This document shows, piece after piece, positions 1 through 5,249 of a stretch of DNA of 5,249 bases. The DNA comes from Burkholderiaceae bacterium (lineage in GTDB: Bacteria > Pseudomonadota > Gammaproteobacteria > Burkholderiales > Burkholderiaceae_E), in the NCBI GenBank assembly GCA_019428955.1, contig JAHYJF010000243.1:1-5249 (forward strand). The letters run 5' to 3'. The notes under the pieces were generated by a model, which saw only the letters and a list, made by a program, of their open reading frames with translations, ran no database searches and was not told the origin of the DNA. Made by a program: the position numbers and the translations under genes. Position 1 is the first letter of the stretch, and the number at the start of each line of letters is the position of its first letter.

Positions 1-1
1 C

Positions 2-829
2 AACGACCCTTCATTCTTTGCCTACGCGCTCACCGACGCCGGCGAATTCGAGCGTTTCACCCGCCGCTACGCGAGTGACCCCGACCGGCAGCGGATTCGC
101 GACATCGTGCTGCGTTCGCTCGACCCGTTCACTTCCGGGCCGCGCAGCGAAGACCAGATCCTGTGGCTGTTGCCGTCGAGTTGCGTGCTCTCGTTCAGTA
201 ACCCGAGCGCCTGGTTCCAGCTGTTTCGCAAGCGCGGTGGCACGGTGCTCGCCCCCGGACTCGAGCGCTGGGAGGCGGCGGACACCGGTTCGATGCACGA
301 CAACCGTCGCAGCGGCTTCCTGGGCCTCAGCTGCCGCCGGCGGGAACTCGTGCCGCTCGGTTGGGGAGCCGCCGAGTCCGGGTCGCCCAAGGCGGGCACG
401 ATTCTCGCCAATCCGGGCAACGTTGCGGCCAACCCGGCCGCCCTGGCAGCCGCGGTGGCAGAGATCGGCGGGGCAGGGCTGCCCGGCCTGGACAGCTACG
501 GCGGCATCTCCCGGGTGCGGGAACTGAACTACGAAGGGCTTGCCAACCGGCGCTTCCCGACCAGCCCGCTGGCGGTGCTGGCGCGGGTGGAACACAAGGC
601 GGTGCGCACGGCCAATACCCTCAACCTGGGCACCGGCCGGCTGCGACTGTTCGAGCGCTTTGCCGGCGAACGGATCTGGGCTCTCGCCGCGGCGGAAGTC
701 TATTTCCGGCGTCCGCCCGATGCCGGCCAGGGTACCGAATACGCCAGCCTCTACAGCCCCTTTTGGCAGGCGCGGCTGGCCGAGCCGAGCGCTGCCCAGC
801 GCCAGGCGGCGGAATCATATGTTCACTGA
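2..829 (+). CDS. TadG-like Flp pilus-assembly protein, C-terminal part (5' truncated)
   Basis: The reading frame is open from the left edge, with no start codon or N-terminal membrane anchor visible; 275 residues are seen before the TGA at 827-829. The end of the protein is the most telling part: an ALAAAEVYF stretch (about residues 228-236), then a short linker and YASLYSPFWQARL (about 247-259). I recognise this as the kind of C-terminus found in long TadG-like proteins of gammaproteobacterial Tad loci. Such proteins are normally anchored by one N-terminal helix and carry a large extracytoplasmic domain, thought to take part in pilus assembly or to act as minor pilin components. Two cysteines (C61 and C111 of the visible part) could pair. 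The frame overlaps the next gene by 11 bases. The TadG assignment rests on the C-terminal pattern and on the neighbours. The missing N-terminus, where a von Willebrand or Tad-like anchor would lie, cannot be checked here. Confidence 0.75.
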   Translation, partial: NDPSFFAYALTDAGEFERFTRRYASDPDRQRIRDIVLRSLDPFTSGPRSEDQILWLLPSSCVLSFSNPSAWFQLFRKRGGTVLAPGLERWEAADTGSMHDNRRSGFLGLSCRRRELVPLGWGAAESGSPKAGTILANPGNVAANPAALAAAVAEIGGAGLPGLDSYGGISRVRELNYEGLANRRFPTSPLAVLARVEHKAVRTANTLNLGTGRLRLFERFAGERIWALAAAEVYFRRPPDAGQGTEYASLYSPFWQARLAEPSAAQRQAAESYVH

Positions 830-1661
830 GCCCCGGCGCAGCCGCGGCCAGGCGCTGACCGAGGCGCTGGTGGCGGCACTGGTCCTGGTGCCACTGGCGG
901 CGCTGATCGTCATGCTGGGCAAATACCAGTCGCTTCAGATGGCCGCAATCTCGGCCTCGCGCACCCTGGCCTTCGAATGCACGGTGCGCCCGCAGGAGTG
1001 CGCCGAGCGCACCGGCCAGGAACGACTGGTGGCCGAGATTCGGGAGCGTCATTTCACGCGCGGCGATCGTCCGATCACCAGCGCCCCCGGCGTAGCCGGA
1101 GCGCTCAGTGCCGACCAGGCGCAACCGCTTTGGACCGCGGCCGGTGGTCGGCAGTTGCTGCCCGATCTCGGCGCCGTTCGCGCAGGCTTCGAGTGGAGCA
1201 GCTTCGATGCCGGCGGCAGCGTTGCCATTGGCCAGGGGCAGTCGCGTTTCGGCAACGCAGTTTCGTTGCTCGATTCGCTGGCCGGGCCGGGCCGTTTCGG
1301 ACTGGCGTTGCGCGCCGGCCTGGTCGACACCCGGGTAGAGGCCAGCCTGCCGGGCGTGGCGCCGTTGGCGGCGCGGTCCTTCGAGACCATGGGGCTGACG
1401 TTTAGCGCCCACACCGCGATCCTGACCGATGACTGGAGCGCCGCGCGCGCCCTCGGGCCTGCTCCGGATACGCTCGAGAGCCGGGTGGCGTTGGGTGAGC
1501 GCCTCGATCCGGTCCACGAAGCGGCGCAACCGCTCGCGTACCAGCTAACCCTGTGGTCGATCGAGCTGATGGGGATGCTGAGCCTGGAGGCCCAGGCCGG
1601 GAGCTTGCGCTACCACCACAGCGACGTCTCGCTCCTGCCGCCCGATCGGGTGGGGCCATGA
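819..1661 (+). CDS. tadE: TadE-family pseudopilin-like pilus-assembly protein
   Basis: A 280-residue protein with a short basic leader (residues 1-10, ending in RRSRG), then QALTEALVAA, which leads into a hydrophobic helix at about 17-34. The G10/Q11 junction with glutamate at +5 (E15) is the type IV prepilin/pseudopilin processing pattern used by TadE and TadF, which are cut by the Tad prepilin peptidase. A predicted extracytoplasmic domain of about 240 residues follows. C54 and C61 are close enough to form a small disulfide loop. The protein is longer than classical TadE proteins, so it may be a fused or expanded version, or a TadF/TadG relative. The start at 819 is chosen because it places the leader correctly; upstream in-frame starts would create a long overlap with the preceding gene. 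Its stop overlaps the next start as ATGA, which suggests coupled translation. The family call is good, but the exact paralogue (TadE or TadF) is less sure. Confidence 0.8.
   Translation: MFTEPRRSRGQALTEALVAALVLVPLAALIVMLGKYQSLQMAAISASRTLAFECTVRPQECAERTGQERLVAEIRERHFTRGDRPITSAPGVAGALSADQAQPLWTAAGGRQLLPDLGAVRAGFEWSSFDAGGSVAIGQGQSRFGNAVSLLDSLAGPGRFGLALRAGLVDTRVEASLPGVAPLAARSFETMGLTFSAHTAILTDDWSAARALGPAPDTLESRVALGERLDPVHEAAQPLAYQLTLWSIELMGMLSLEAQAGSLRYHHSDVSLLPPDRVGP
1649..1655 (+). promoter_or_regulatory. Candidate ribosome binding site for the exported unknown protein
   Basis: A GGTGGGG stretch lies 2 bases before the ATG at 1658 but 5 bases before the second, adjacent ATG at 1661. Spacing therefore favours the second ATG as the true start, although the first makes the classical ATGA overlap. 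The two choices differ by one methionine in the signal peptide. Confidence 0.35.
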
Positions 1662-2422
1662 TGAGCCGCGCCGCCCTGCTGCTGGCGTTATTGCTGGCCC
1701 TGCCGTCAACAGCGGCCGAATTGCTCCGTCCGCCCATCGCGGTGAGCGGCCTCGAAATGGTGCTGCCGGGCGCCGTGATGGGCGGACGGGAGGTCAGCAC
1801 GGCGCGCTTCGCTGCCAGCGGTGATGCGCGGCAAGCGGCCGAGAGCATCGCCAGCGCGTGGCGGGCTGCCGGCACCCGCGACGTGGTGCGACGCGACAGC
1901 GGCCCCTGGCAGATAGTGTCGCGAATCGTTTCCGGTAAGGTCGAGACGATCCAGTTGCGTGATGAGGACGGCGGCACCAGCACCGGGTTGATCAGCCGCT
2001 GGAGCCTGCAGCCAGTGGTTGTCAGGATCGCCAACCACCCCAAGCGCCTGCTGCCCGCTGGCGCCACCACCATCGAGCAGCTGGTCAGCCGCGAGGGCGC
2101 GCGGGTGGTCGTCACCACCGTCGCCTTGTCGGCAATGGCGGTGGGCGAGCTGGCCCGCGAGGTGGCGGCACGCGCCCGGGCACTAGGGTTCACCCGCCGG
2201 CCGGTGATGGAAGCGGCGCGCTCGAACGGTGAACTCGACGTGGCCTTCTATCGCAAGAGTGGACGCCGCGATTCGGCGCCTGAGAACGACCGGGCCAGTG
2301 TCAGCCGCGCGGCCAGCGCCGGGGCAGAGGCCAGGGCGGGCGCTGCCGAACTGGTGGTCACCATCGAGCGGCGCGCCGCCAAGAGCGCGATCGTGCTCCA
2401 CCTCAGTGAGGAAAAGCCATGA
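1658..2422 (+). CDS. Exported protein of unknown function in the Tad locus
   Basis: A 254-residue protein that I cannot assign to a named family. It begins with a Sec-type signal peptide: R4, then a leucine/alanine-rich core (residues 5-15) and a likely cut near STAA|E (residues 17-21), with no lipobox cysteine. The mature part seems to hold two similarly built alpha/beta segments. Each has an Ala/Glu/Arg-rich helix (about 57-72 and 160-177) followed by a basic strand-forming stretch (about 74-101 and 179-199). A charged, Ala/Arg/Ser-rich and probably disordered linker (about 200-229) leads to a last beta-like segment, ELVVTIERR through IVLHLSEE (231-252). It overlaps tadE upstream and the small prepilin gene downstream by 4 bases each, so it is made together with the pilus parts. 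A periplasmic accessory or chaperone-like role in pilin handling is possible but is only inferred from position. It does not look like CpaD/RcpB or TadD, as no tetratricopeptide or lipoprotein signature is visible. Confidence 0.75.
   Translation: MMSRAALLLALLLALPSTAAELLRPPIAVSGLEMVLPGAVMGGREVSTARFAASGDARQAAESIASAWRAAGTRDVVRRDSGPWQIVSRIVSGKVETIQLRDEDGGTSTGLISRWSLQPVVVRIANHPKRLLPAGATTIEQLVSREGARVVVTTVALSAMAVGELAREVAARARALGFTRRPVMEAARSNGELDVAFYRKSGRRDSAPENDRASVSRAASAGAEARAGAAELVVTIERRAAKSAIVLHLSEEKP
2408..2412 (+). promoter_or_regulatory. Ribosome binding site of the small prepilin gene
   Basis: GAGGA lies 6 bases upstream of the ATG at 2419. This good match at ideal spacing supports translation of the 53-codon gene, which is too short to be convincing on length alone. 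Confidence 0.6.
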
Positions 2423-2580
2423 AGGTTCACCAACACGGCCAGTCGCTGGTCGAGTACCTGCTCATCGTTGGTCTCACCGTCATGGTTCTGGCCGTCGGTC
2501 CCAGCAGTCCGCTGCAGCGTGTTTTCGATGCGCTCGGGCAGCGTTACCAGTCCTATACGGAGGCCATGTCCCGACCATGA
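2419..2580 (+). CDS. Small Flp-type (class IVb) prepilin-like protein
   Basis: A 53-residue protein that length-based gene calling would likely skip. The 7-residue leader MKVHQHG is followed by QSLVEYLLIVG. Cutting after G7 leaves Q at +1, glutamate at +5 (E12) and tyrosine at +6 (Y13), the Glu-Tyr pair that marks Flp/class IVb prepilins. A hydrophobic run (about 14-26) is broken by GPSSP (27-31), then comes a short amphipathic tail with F36, Y43 and Y46 that ends AMSRP. The mature form would be 46 residues, within the Flp range, but the membrane helix is short and kinked compared with classical Flp. It may therefore be a minor pilin or a small membrane partner instead of the major subunit. 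A good ribosome site precedes it, and it overlaps both neighbours as ATGA, in the cpaB-proximal position typical of flp. Being a real gene is well supported; being the main pilin is not settled. Confidence 0.78.
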   Translation: MKVHQHGQSLVEYLLIVGLTVMVLAVGPSSPLQRVFDALGQRYQSYTEAMSRP

Positions 2581-3590
2581 AAGCGCTCGCCTTTCTCCAG
2601 CGTCATCGCACCGCACTGCTCTTTGCTGCGGCCCTCGCCTTCGGCGCCCTGGCGACGTTGGCCGCGCGCGGCTATATCGCCGAATACCTCGCGCGCGAAC
2701 GCGAGTTGCTGCGGCCGACCCAGGACATGGCCGAGGTGGTGGTCGCCAAACGCAATCTCGACGCTGGTGAGATCGTCAGCGCGGATTCGATGGCGCTGCG
2801 CCGGATCCCGGCCGAATACGTCGCCAGTACGGCGCTGCAACCCGGACAGTTCGAAGGTTTCGTCGGGGCGCGGCTGACGTCGCCGATGCGCGCCGGCGAG
2901 GTGCTGATCCAGGGAGCGATTGCCGGCGCCGACGTGGCGACCTTCTCGTCGAAGATCAGGCCAGGAATCCGGGCGCTGACCATCGCAGTCGACGAAATCA
3001 ACTCGGTCTCGGGGATGCTCCAGCCCGGCGACCGGATCGACCTGTTCCTTTCGGTCCGGCCGCCGGGGCAGGGCGCGGCACAACTGCTTCCGGAAGCGAC
3101 CGCACCGTTGATGCAGGACCTGCTGGTGCTGGCGACCGGCCGCCAGGTCCGACCGGGCGGCGACGATCCCCGGCTGCGACGCAGCTTCACCACCATTACC
3201 GTCGAGGCATCGCCCGAAGAGGCCCAGCGCCTGATCGTTGCCCAGCGCGGCGGCAAGCTGACCGCGATGCTGCGCAACCCTGAGGATCGCGCTGCGCTGG
3301 TGCGGCGCGTGCTCGACCTGCCGGGGCTGCTGGGAATGGCCGCGCCAGAGCCGCTCGCGCCGGTCGAATCGGGTCCGGAAATCATCATCGGTGGTCGCGG
3401 GACGCTCAAGTCCACGGTCCCGGTCACCGGGCTCGCAACCGCCGCCCCGAGGCCGGAGCCCGCGCCCAGGCCAGAACCCGCGCCGAGGCCGGAGTCCACG
3501 CCCATCCCCGGACCGATCGCCACGCCGATGGCCGCGACTATGCCCACACCCATGCCAGTCATCGCTCTCCCGCTCAAGGATTCGCAATGA
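2577..3590 (+). CDS. cpaB: Flp pilus assembly protein CpaB/RcpC
   Basis: A 337-residue inner-membrane-anchored periplasmic protein of the Tad system. After a short basic N-terminus there is one membrane helix (about 13-30). A SAF domain follows (about 52-115) with the family's typical VVVAKRNLDAGEIVSADSM opening and a RAGEVLIQGAI end. The CpaB/RcpC core comes next (about 125-235): RALTIAVDEINSVSGMLQPGDRIDLFL, the QDLLVLATGR strand, and the TITVEASPEEAQRLIVAQ helix with KLTAMLRNPED. CpaB is thought to link the secretin to the inner-membrane machine. The C-terminus, from about 255 onwards, is a long Pro/Ala/Thr-rich tail with three APRPE(P/S) units, not part of the common core. The start at 2577 overlaps the previous stop as ATGA; a CGGAGG at 2558-2563 lies rather far upstream (13 bases), so coupling may matter for expression. 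Family assignment is secure. Confidence 0.95.
   Translation: MKALAFLQRHRTALLFAAALAFGALATLAARGYIAEYLARERELLRPTQDMAEVVVAKRNLDAGEIVSADSMALRRIPAEYVASTALQPGQFEGFVGARLTSPMRAGEVLIQGAIAGADVATFSSKIRPGIRALTIAVDEINSVSGMLQPGDRIDLFLSVRPPGQGAAQLLPEATAPLMQDLLVLATGRQVRPGGDDPRLRRSFTTITVEASPEEAQRLIVAQRGGKLTAMLRNPEDRAALVRRVLDLPGLLGMAAPEPLAPVESGPEIIIGGRGTLKSTVPVTGLATAAPRPEPAPRPEPAPRPESTPIPGPIATPMAATMPTPMPVIALPLKDSQ
3444..3497 (+). repeat. Three tandem 18-base units encoding APRPE(P/S)
   Basis: The units are 3444-3461, 3462-3479 and 3480-3497, coding residues 290-307 of CpaB. Units 1 and 2 differ at four bases, all at third codon positions, and encode the same six residues; unit 3 ends in Ser instead of Pro. A further Thr-Pro/Met-Pro rich stretch follows up to residue 327. 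The protein pattern is kept while the DNA has drifted, so this is a coding repeat, not a recent DNA expansion. Confidence 0.85.
3576..3580 (+). promoter_or_regulatory. Ribosome binding site of the secretin gene
   Basis: AAGGA stands 6 bases before the ATG at 3587, inside the last codons of cpaB. It supports this start, which also gives a complete signal peptide and the ATGA overlap. Confidence 0.6.
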
Positions 3591-4963
3591 AATCAATCGC
3601 TTCGTGCCAGCTTGCCCGATCGGCTCGGCTGATCATGGCGCTCGCCATCGCAACTGTTTTCGCCGCCAGTGCCCTGGCCCAGGGAGTTCCGGAAATTCCG
3701 GAAGCCGGCTTCCTGCCCGAGCTGTCGGCTGAAACTGTTGCGGCCGTAACGGGGCAGGCCAAGCGCACGATGAATCTCTACGTCGGGCAGGCGCGGGTGC
3801 TCGACGAAGGCGCCGTGCGGCGCATCGCGGTCGGCAACGGTCGTGTCATCCAGGCCACCGCGCTCGACGAGCGCCAGGTCCTGGTGATTGCCGAGCAGCC
3901 GGGCCAAAGCACGCTGCACGTCTGGACCAAGAGCGGTGAGGAACGAACCTATGTGATCAACGTCGGCGCAGCCGATGGCGAGCGACTGCTCGTCGAAGTC
4001 AGGGCGATGCTCGGCGAGCACTCGGGGGTCAGCGCGCGGCTGGTGGGCGATCGGGTGGTGGTCGACGGCGGCAACATCTCCGAGGAGCAGTCCGCGCGGC
4101 TCGCGGAGATCACCAAGCGCGTGCCCCAGATCGTCAACCTGGTCAGCAAGCTGGGCGTCGAGCGGATGATCGAGATGGACGTGCGCATGGTCGAGGTCAA
4201 GCGCAGTGCCATGGACCACATCGGGGTCAAGTGGAGCACCAGCGCCGCTGGCCCGGCTTTCGGACTGATCGGTGACCTGCAACGCGGTGCAACTTTCCTG
4301 CCCGATGGCGCCGGTGGCGCGAGTGGTTACGAACTGCGCCCCCGGGTGCCGGCGTTCTCCACCGGGCTGGGTATCGCCAGCTCGGTCAGCTCCATGCTCC
4401 AGTTCATGGTCCAGAACGGCGATGCGGTGATCCTCGCCGAACCGCGGTTGTCGTGTCGCAGCGGTGGCTCGGCGCGCTTCGTCGCCGGTGGCGAATTGCC
4501 GATCCCCTACACCGGCGGCAACGGCGCCGTCTCGGTGATGTTCAAGGAATATGGCGTCAAGTTCGAAATCAGTCCGCAAGCCAGCGCCAGCGGCGTGATC
4601 GCCGCCAAGATCGCCGCCGAGATTTCGGCGGTCAACTTCGAGGTGATGGTCCGCGAGGTCCCGGGGCTGCTCAAGCGCCGCGCCGAGACCGAAGTAAACC
4701 TGCGCGAGAACGAGACCCTGGTGATCGCCGGACTGGTCAGCGACGAGAGCGCGCGCAGCATCGACAAGGTCCCGGGCCTTGGCGACCTGCCGATCCTCGG
4801 CGCCCTGTTTCGTTCGCGCCAGTTTCGCGAGCAGGTCAGCGACCTGTACGTCTTCATCACGCCGCGCTTCGTCGATGCCGGCAGCGCCGCCAGCCGGGCG
4901 GAGTTGGGCGCGGTTGAGGAACGGGTCGCCGCCGGTCGCGAGCGGGTGCGCGCGGAGAATTGA
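3587..4963 (+). CDS. cpaC: Outer-membrane secretin CpaC/RcpA of the Tad pilus
   Basis: A 458-residue secretin that forms the outer-membrane channel for the Flp pilus. A Sec signal peptide with a likely cut at ALA|QG (residues 31/32) is followed by an N-terminal secretin-associated domain (about 60-126; TMNLYVGQARVLDEG and the IAEQPGQSTLHVW strand) and a BON/N1-like domain (about 130-188). The secretin core (about 195-427) shows the hallmarks: MIEMDVRMVEVKRS at its start, ILAEPRLSCRSGGSARFVAGGELPIP-type segment at 282-307, LRENETLVIAGLV at 372-384, and VPGLGDLPILGALFRS (395-410) with DLYVFITPR (419-427) at the end. A charged, probably helical tail of about 30 residues follows. C290 is the only cysteine of the mature protein. 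C7 lies before the hydrophobic core and does not form a lipobox. It overlaps cpaB by ATGA, and the next gene starts 1 base after its stop. Assignment is secure. Confidence 0.96.
   Translation: MKSIASCQLARSARLIMALAIATVFAASALAQGVPEIPEAGFLPELSAETVAAVTGQAKRTMNLYVGQARVLDEGAVRRIAVGNGRVIQATALDERQVLVIAEQPGQSTLHVWTKSGEERTYVINVGAADGERLLVEVRAMLGEHSGVSARLVGDRVVVDGGNISEEQSARLAEITKRVPQIVNLVSKLGVERMIEMDVRMVEVKRSAMDHIGVKWSTSAAGPAFGLIGDLQRGATFLPDGAGGASGYELRPRVPAFSTGLGIASSVSSMLQFMVQNGDAVILAEPRLSCRSGGSARFVAGGELPIPYTGGNGAVSVMFKEYGVKFEISPQASASGVIAAKIAAEISAVNFEVMVREVPGLLKRRAETEVNLRENETLVIAGLVSDESARSIDKVPGLGDLPILGALFRSRQFREQVSDLYVFITPRFVDAGSAASRAELGAVEERVAAGRERVRAEN
4954..4957 (+). promoter_or_regulatory. Ribosome binding site of the FHA gene
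   Basis: GGAG lies 7 bases before the ATG at 4965, within the last codons of cpaC. It supports the start just after the secretin stop. Confidence 0.55.
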
Positions 4964-4964
4964 G

Positions 4965-5249
4965 ATGGACACCGTCATCATCGAATCAGCCGGGGAACCG
5001 GCACGAATCGTCCAGCTCACCGGCTTCCCGTGTCGCATCGGGCGCGACCGCAATTGCGCGGTGATGCTCGCCAACTGGCGCGTGGCCAGGGCCCATGCCG
5101 AACTCCATCGGCTGGAGCACGGCGTCAAGATCGTCGATTGCGGCAGCCTCGGGGGCAGCACCATAAACGGCGAACGCTTCGTCGAGTTCGGACCGCTGTC
5201 GGAAAACGATGTCGTGCAGATCGCCGGCTTTCGGCTGCGCTTCGAGATG
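4965..5249 (+). CDS. FHA-domain protein, N-terminal part (3' truncated); possibly an FHA-CpaF/TadA ATPase fusion
   Basis: The first 95 residues of a protein that runs off the right edge; no stop is seen. They make up one forkhead-associated (FHA) domain: a first strand DTVIIES, then CRIGRDRNCAVML (23-35), RVARAHAEL (39-47), VKIVDCGSLGGSTING (54-69), and the closing strands PLSENDVVQIAGFRLRF. FHA domains usually bind phosphothreonine peptides. R27 of the GR motif and H44 are present, but the usual serine before R-x-H is alanine (A41), and the asparagine expected in the D-x-G-S-x-N-G motif is glycine (G63). In many Tad loci the gene after the secretin is cpaE/tadZ or the cpaF/tadA ATPase, and ATPases of this family with an N-terminal FHA domain are known, so a fusion is a fair guess. 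A stand-alone FHA regulator is the alternative. It lies 1 base after the secretin stop, so it belongs to the same operon. The domain call is firm; the full protein is unknown. Confidence 0.85.
   Translation, partial: MDTVIIESAGEPARIVQLTGFPCRIGRDRNCAVMLANWRVARAHAELHRLEHGVKIVDCGSLGGSTINGERFVEFGPLSENDVVQIAGFRLRFEM

Noticed and set aside
540..818. An upstream start for the TadE-like gene, extending it by 93 residues
   Set aside because: It would overlap the TadG-like gene by 290 bases and would bury the RRSRG|QALTE processing site in the middle of the protein; the start at 819 puts it at the N-terminus.
621..1529. A 302-codon minus-strand open frame opposite the TadE-like gene
   Set aside because: It has an Arg/Gly/Gln-rich composition with no recognisable motif, no good start context, and lies entirely over real coding sequence.
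2229..2576. An upstream start for cpaB
   Set aside because: It would cover the small prepilin gene and add an Arg/Ser/Pro-rich extension before the membrane helix; the ATGA start at 2577 places the helix properly.
3444..3497. The tandem repeat as a CRISPR-like or regulatory repeat
   Set aside because: The units are directly adjacent without spacers, are in frame, and vary only at synonymous sites apart from the final Ser codon.
2553..3596. Long minus-strand open frames opposite cpaB
   Set aside because: The predicted products are Arg/Gly-rich; the Gly/Arg repeat in one of them is simply the antisense of the APRPE codons.
3605..3607. Cys7 of the secretin as a lipoprotein site
   Set aside because: It lies before the hydrophobic core and is not preceded by a lipobox; an ordinary ALA|Q cut comes later.
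3593..5164. A 523-codon open frame on the minus strand opposite the secretin and FHA genes
   Set aside because: The opposite strand encodes an unmistakable secretin and FHA domain. The antisense product is rich in Asp/His/Arg without domain patterns, a usual shadow in GC-rich coding DNA.

Overview
The window is a 5.2 kb stretch of a tight adherence (Tad/Flp, type IVb) pilus locus from a GC-rich bacterium (about two thirds G+C by eye). The strong third-position GC bias, the secretin and CpaB sequences, and the placement of TadG/TadE-like genes ahead of cpaB fit a gammaproteobacterium, perhaps of the Xanthomonadales/Lysobacterales. That placement is an inference from general resemblance, not a search result. 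All genes lie on the + strand, and there is no gap that could hold a promoter, terminator or RNA gene.

Layout: (1) bases 2-829, the last 275 residues of a TadG-like pilus-assembly protein, cut by the left edge; (2) 819-1661, a TadE-family pseudopilin-like membrane protein; (3) 1658-2422, an exported protein of unknown function; (4) 2419-2580, a very small gene (53 aa) with a class IVb prepilin processing motif, easily missed because of its size; (5) 2577-3590, CpaB/RcpC with an unusual proline-rich tail; (6) 3587-4963, the outer-membrane secretin CpaC/RcpA; (7) 4965 to the right edge, an FHA domain that probably begins a larger protein, possibly a fusion with the CpaF/TadA ATPase.

The junctions are an 11-base overlap, four ATGA overlaps and finally a 1-base gap, so the whole block looks like one translationally coupled operon. 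In the working model the small prepilin and the TadE/TadG-like proteins supply pilin or tip/minor components. CpaB spans inner membrane to periplasm and connects to the secretin, and the secretin forms the outer-membrane pore. The FHA protein sits on the cytoplasmic side, where the motor ATPase works. The prepilin peptidase, CpaD/RcpB, CpaE/TadZ, the ATPase core and TadB/TadC are not in this window.

Most worth a second look: the tiny prepilin gene, the FHA domain that lacks two phosphothreonine-contact residues, the unknown exported protein, and the APRPE repeat tail of CpaB. The system type itself is known; the novelty lies in these components.
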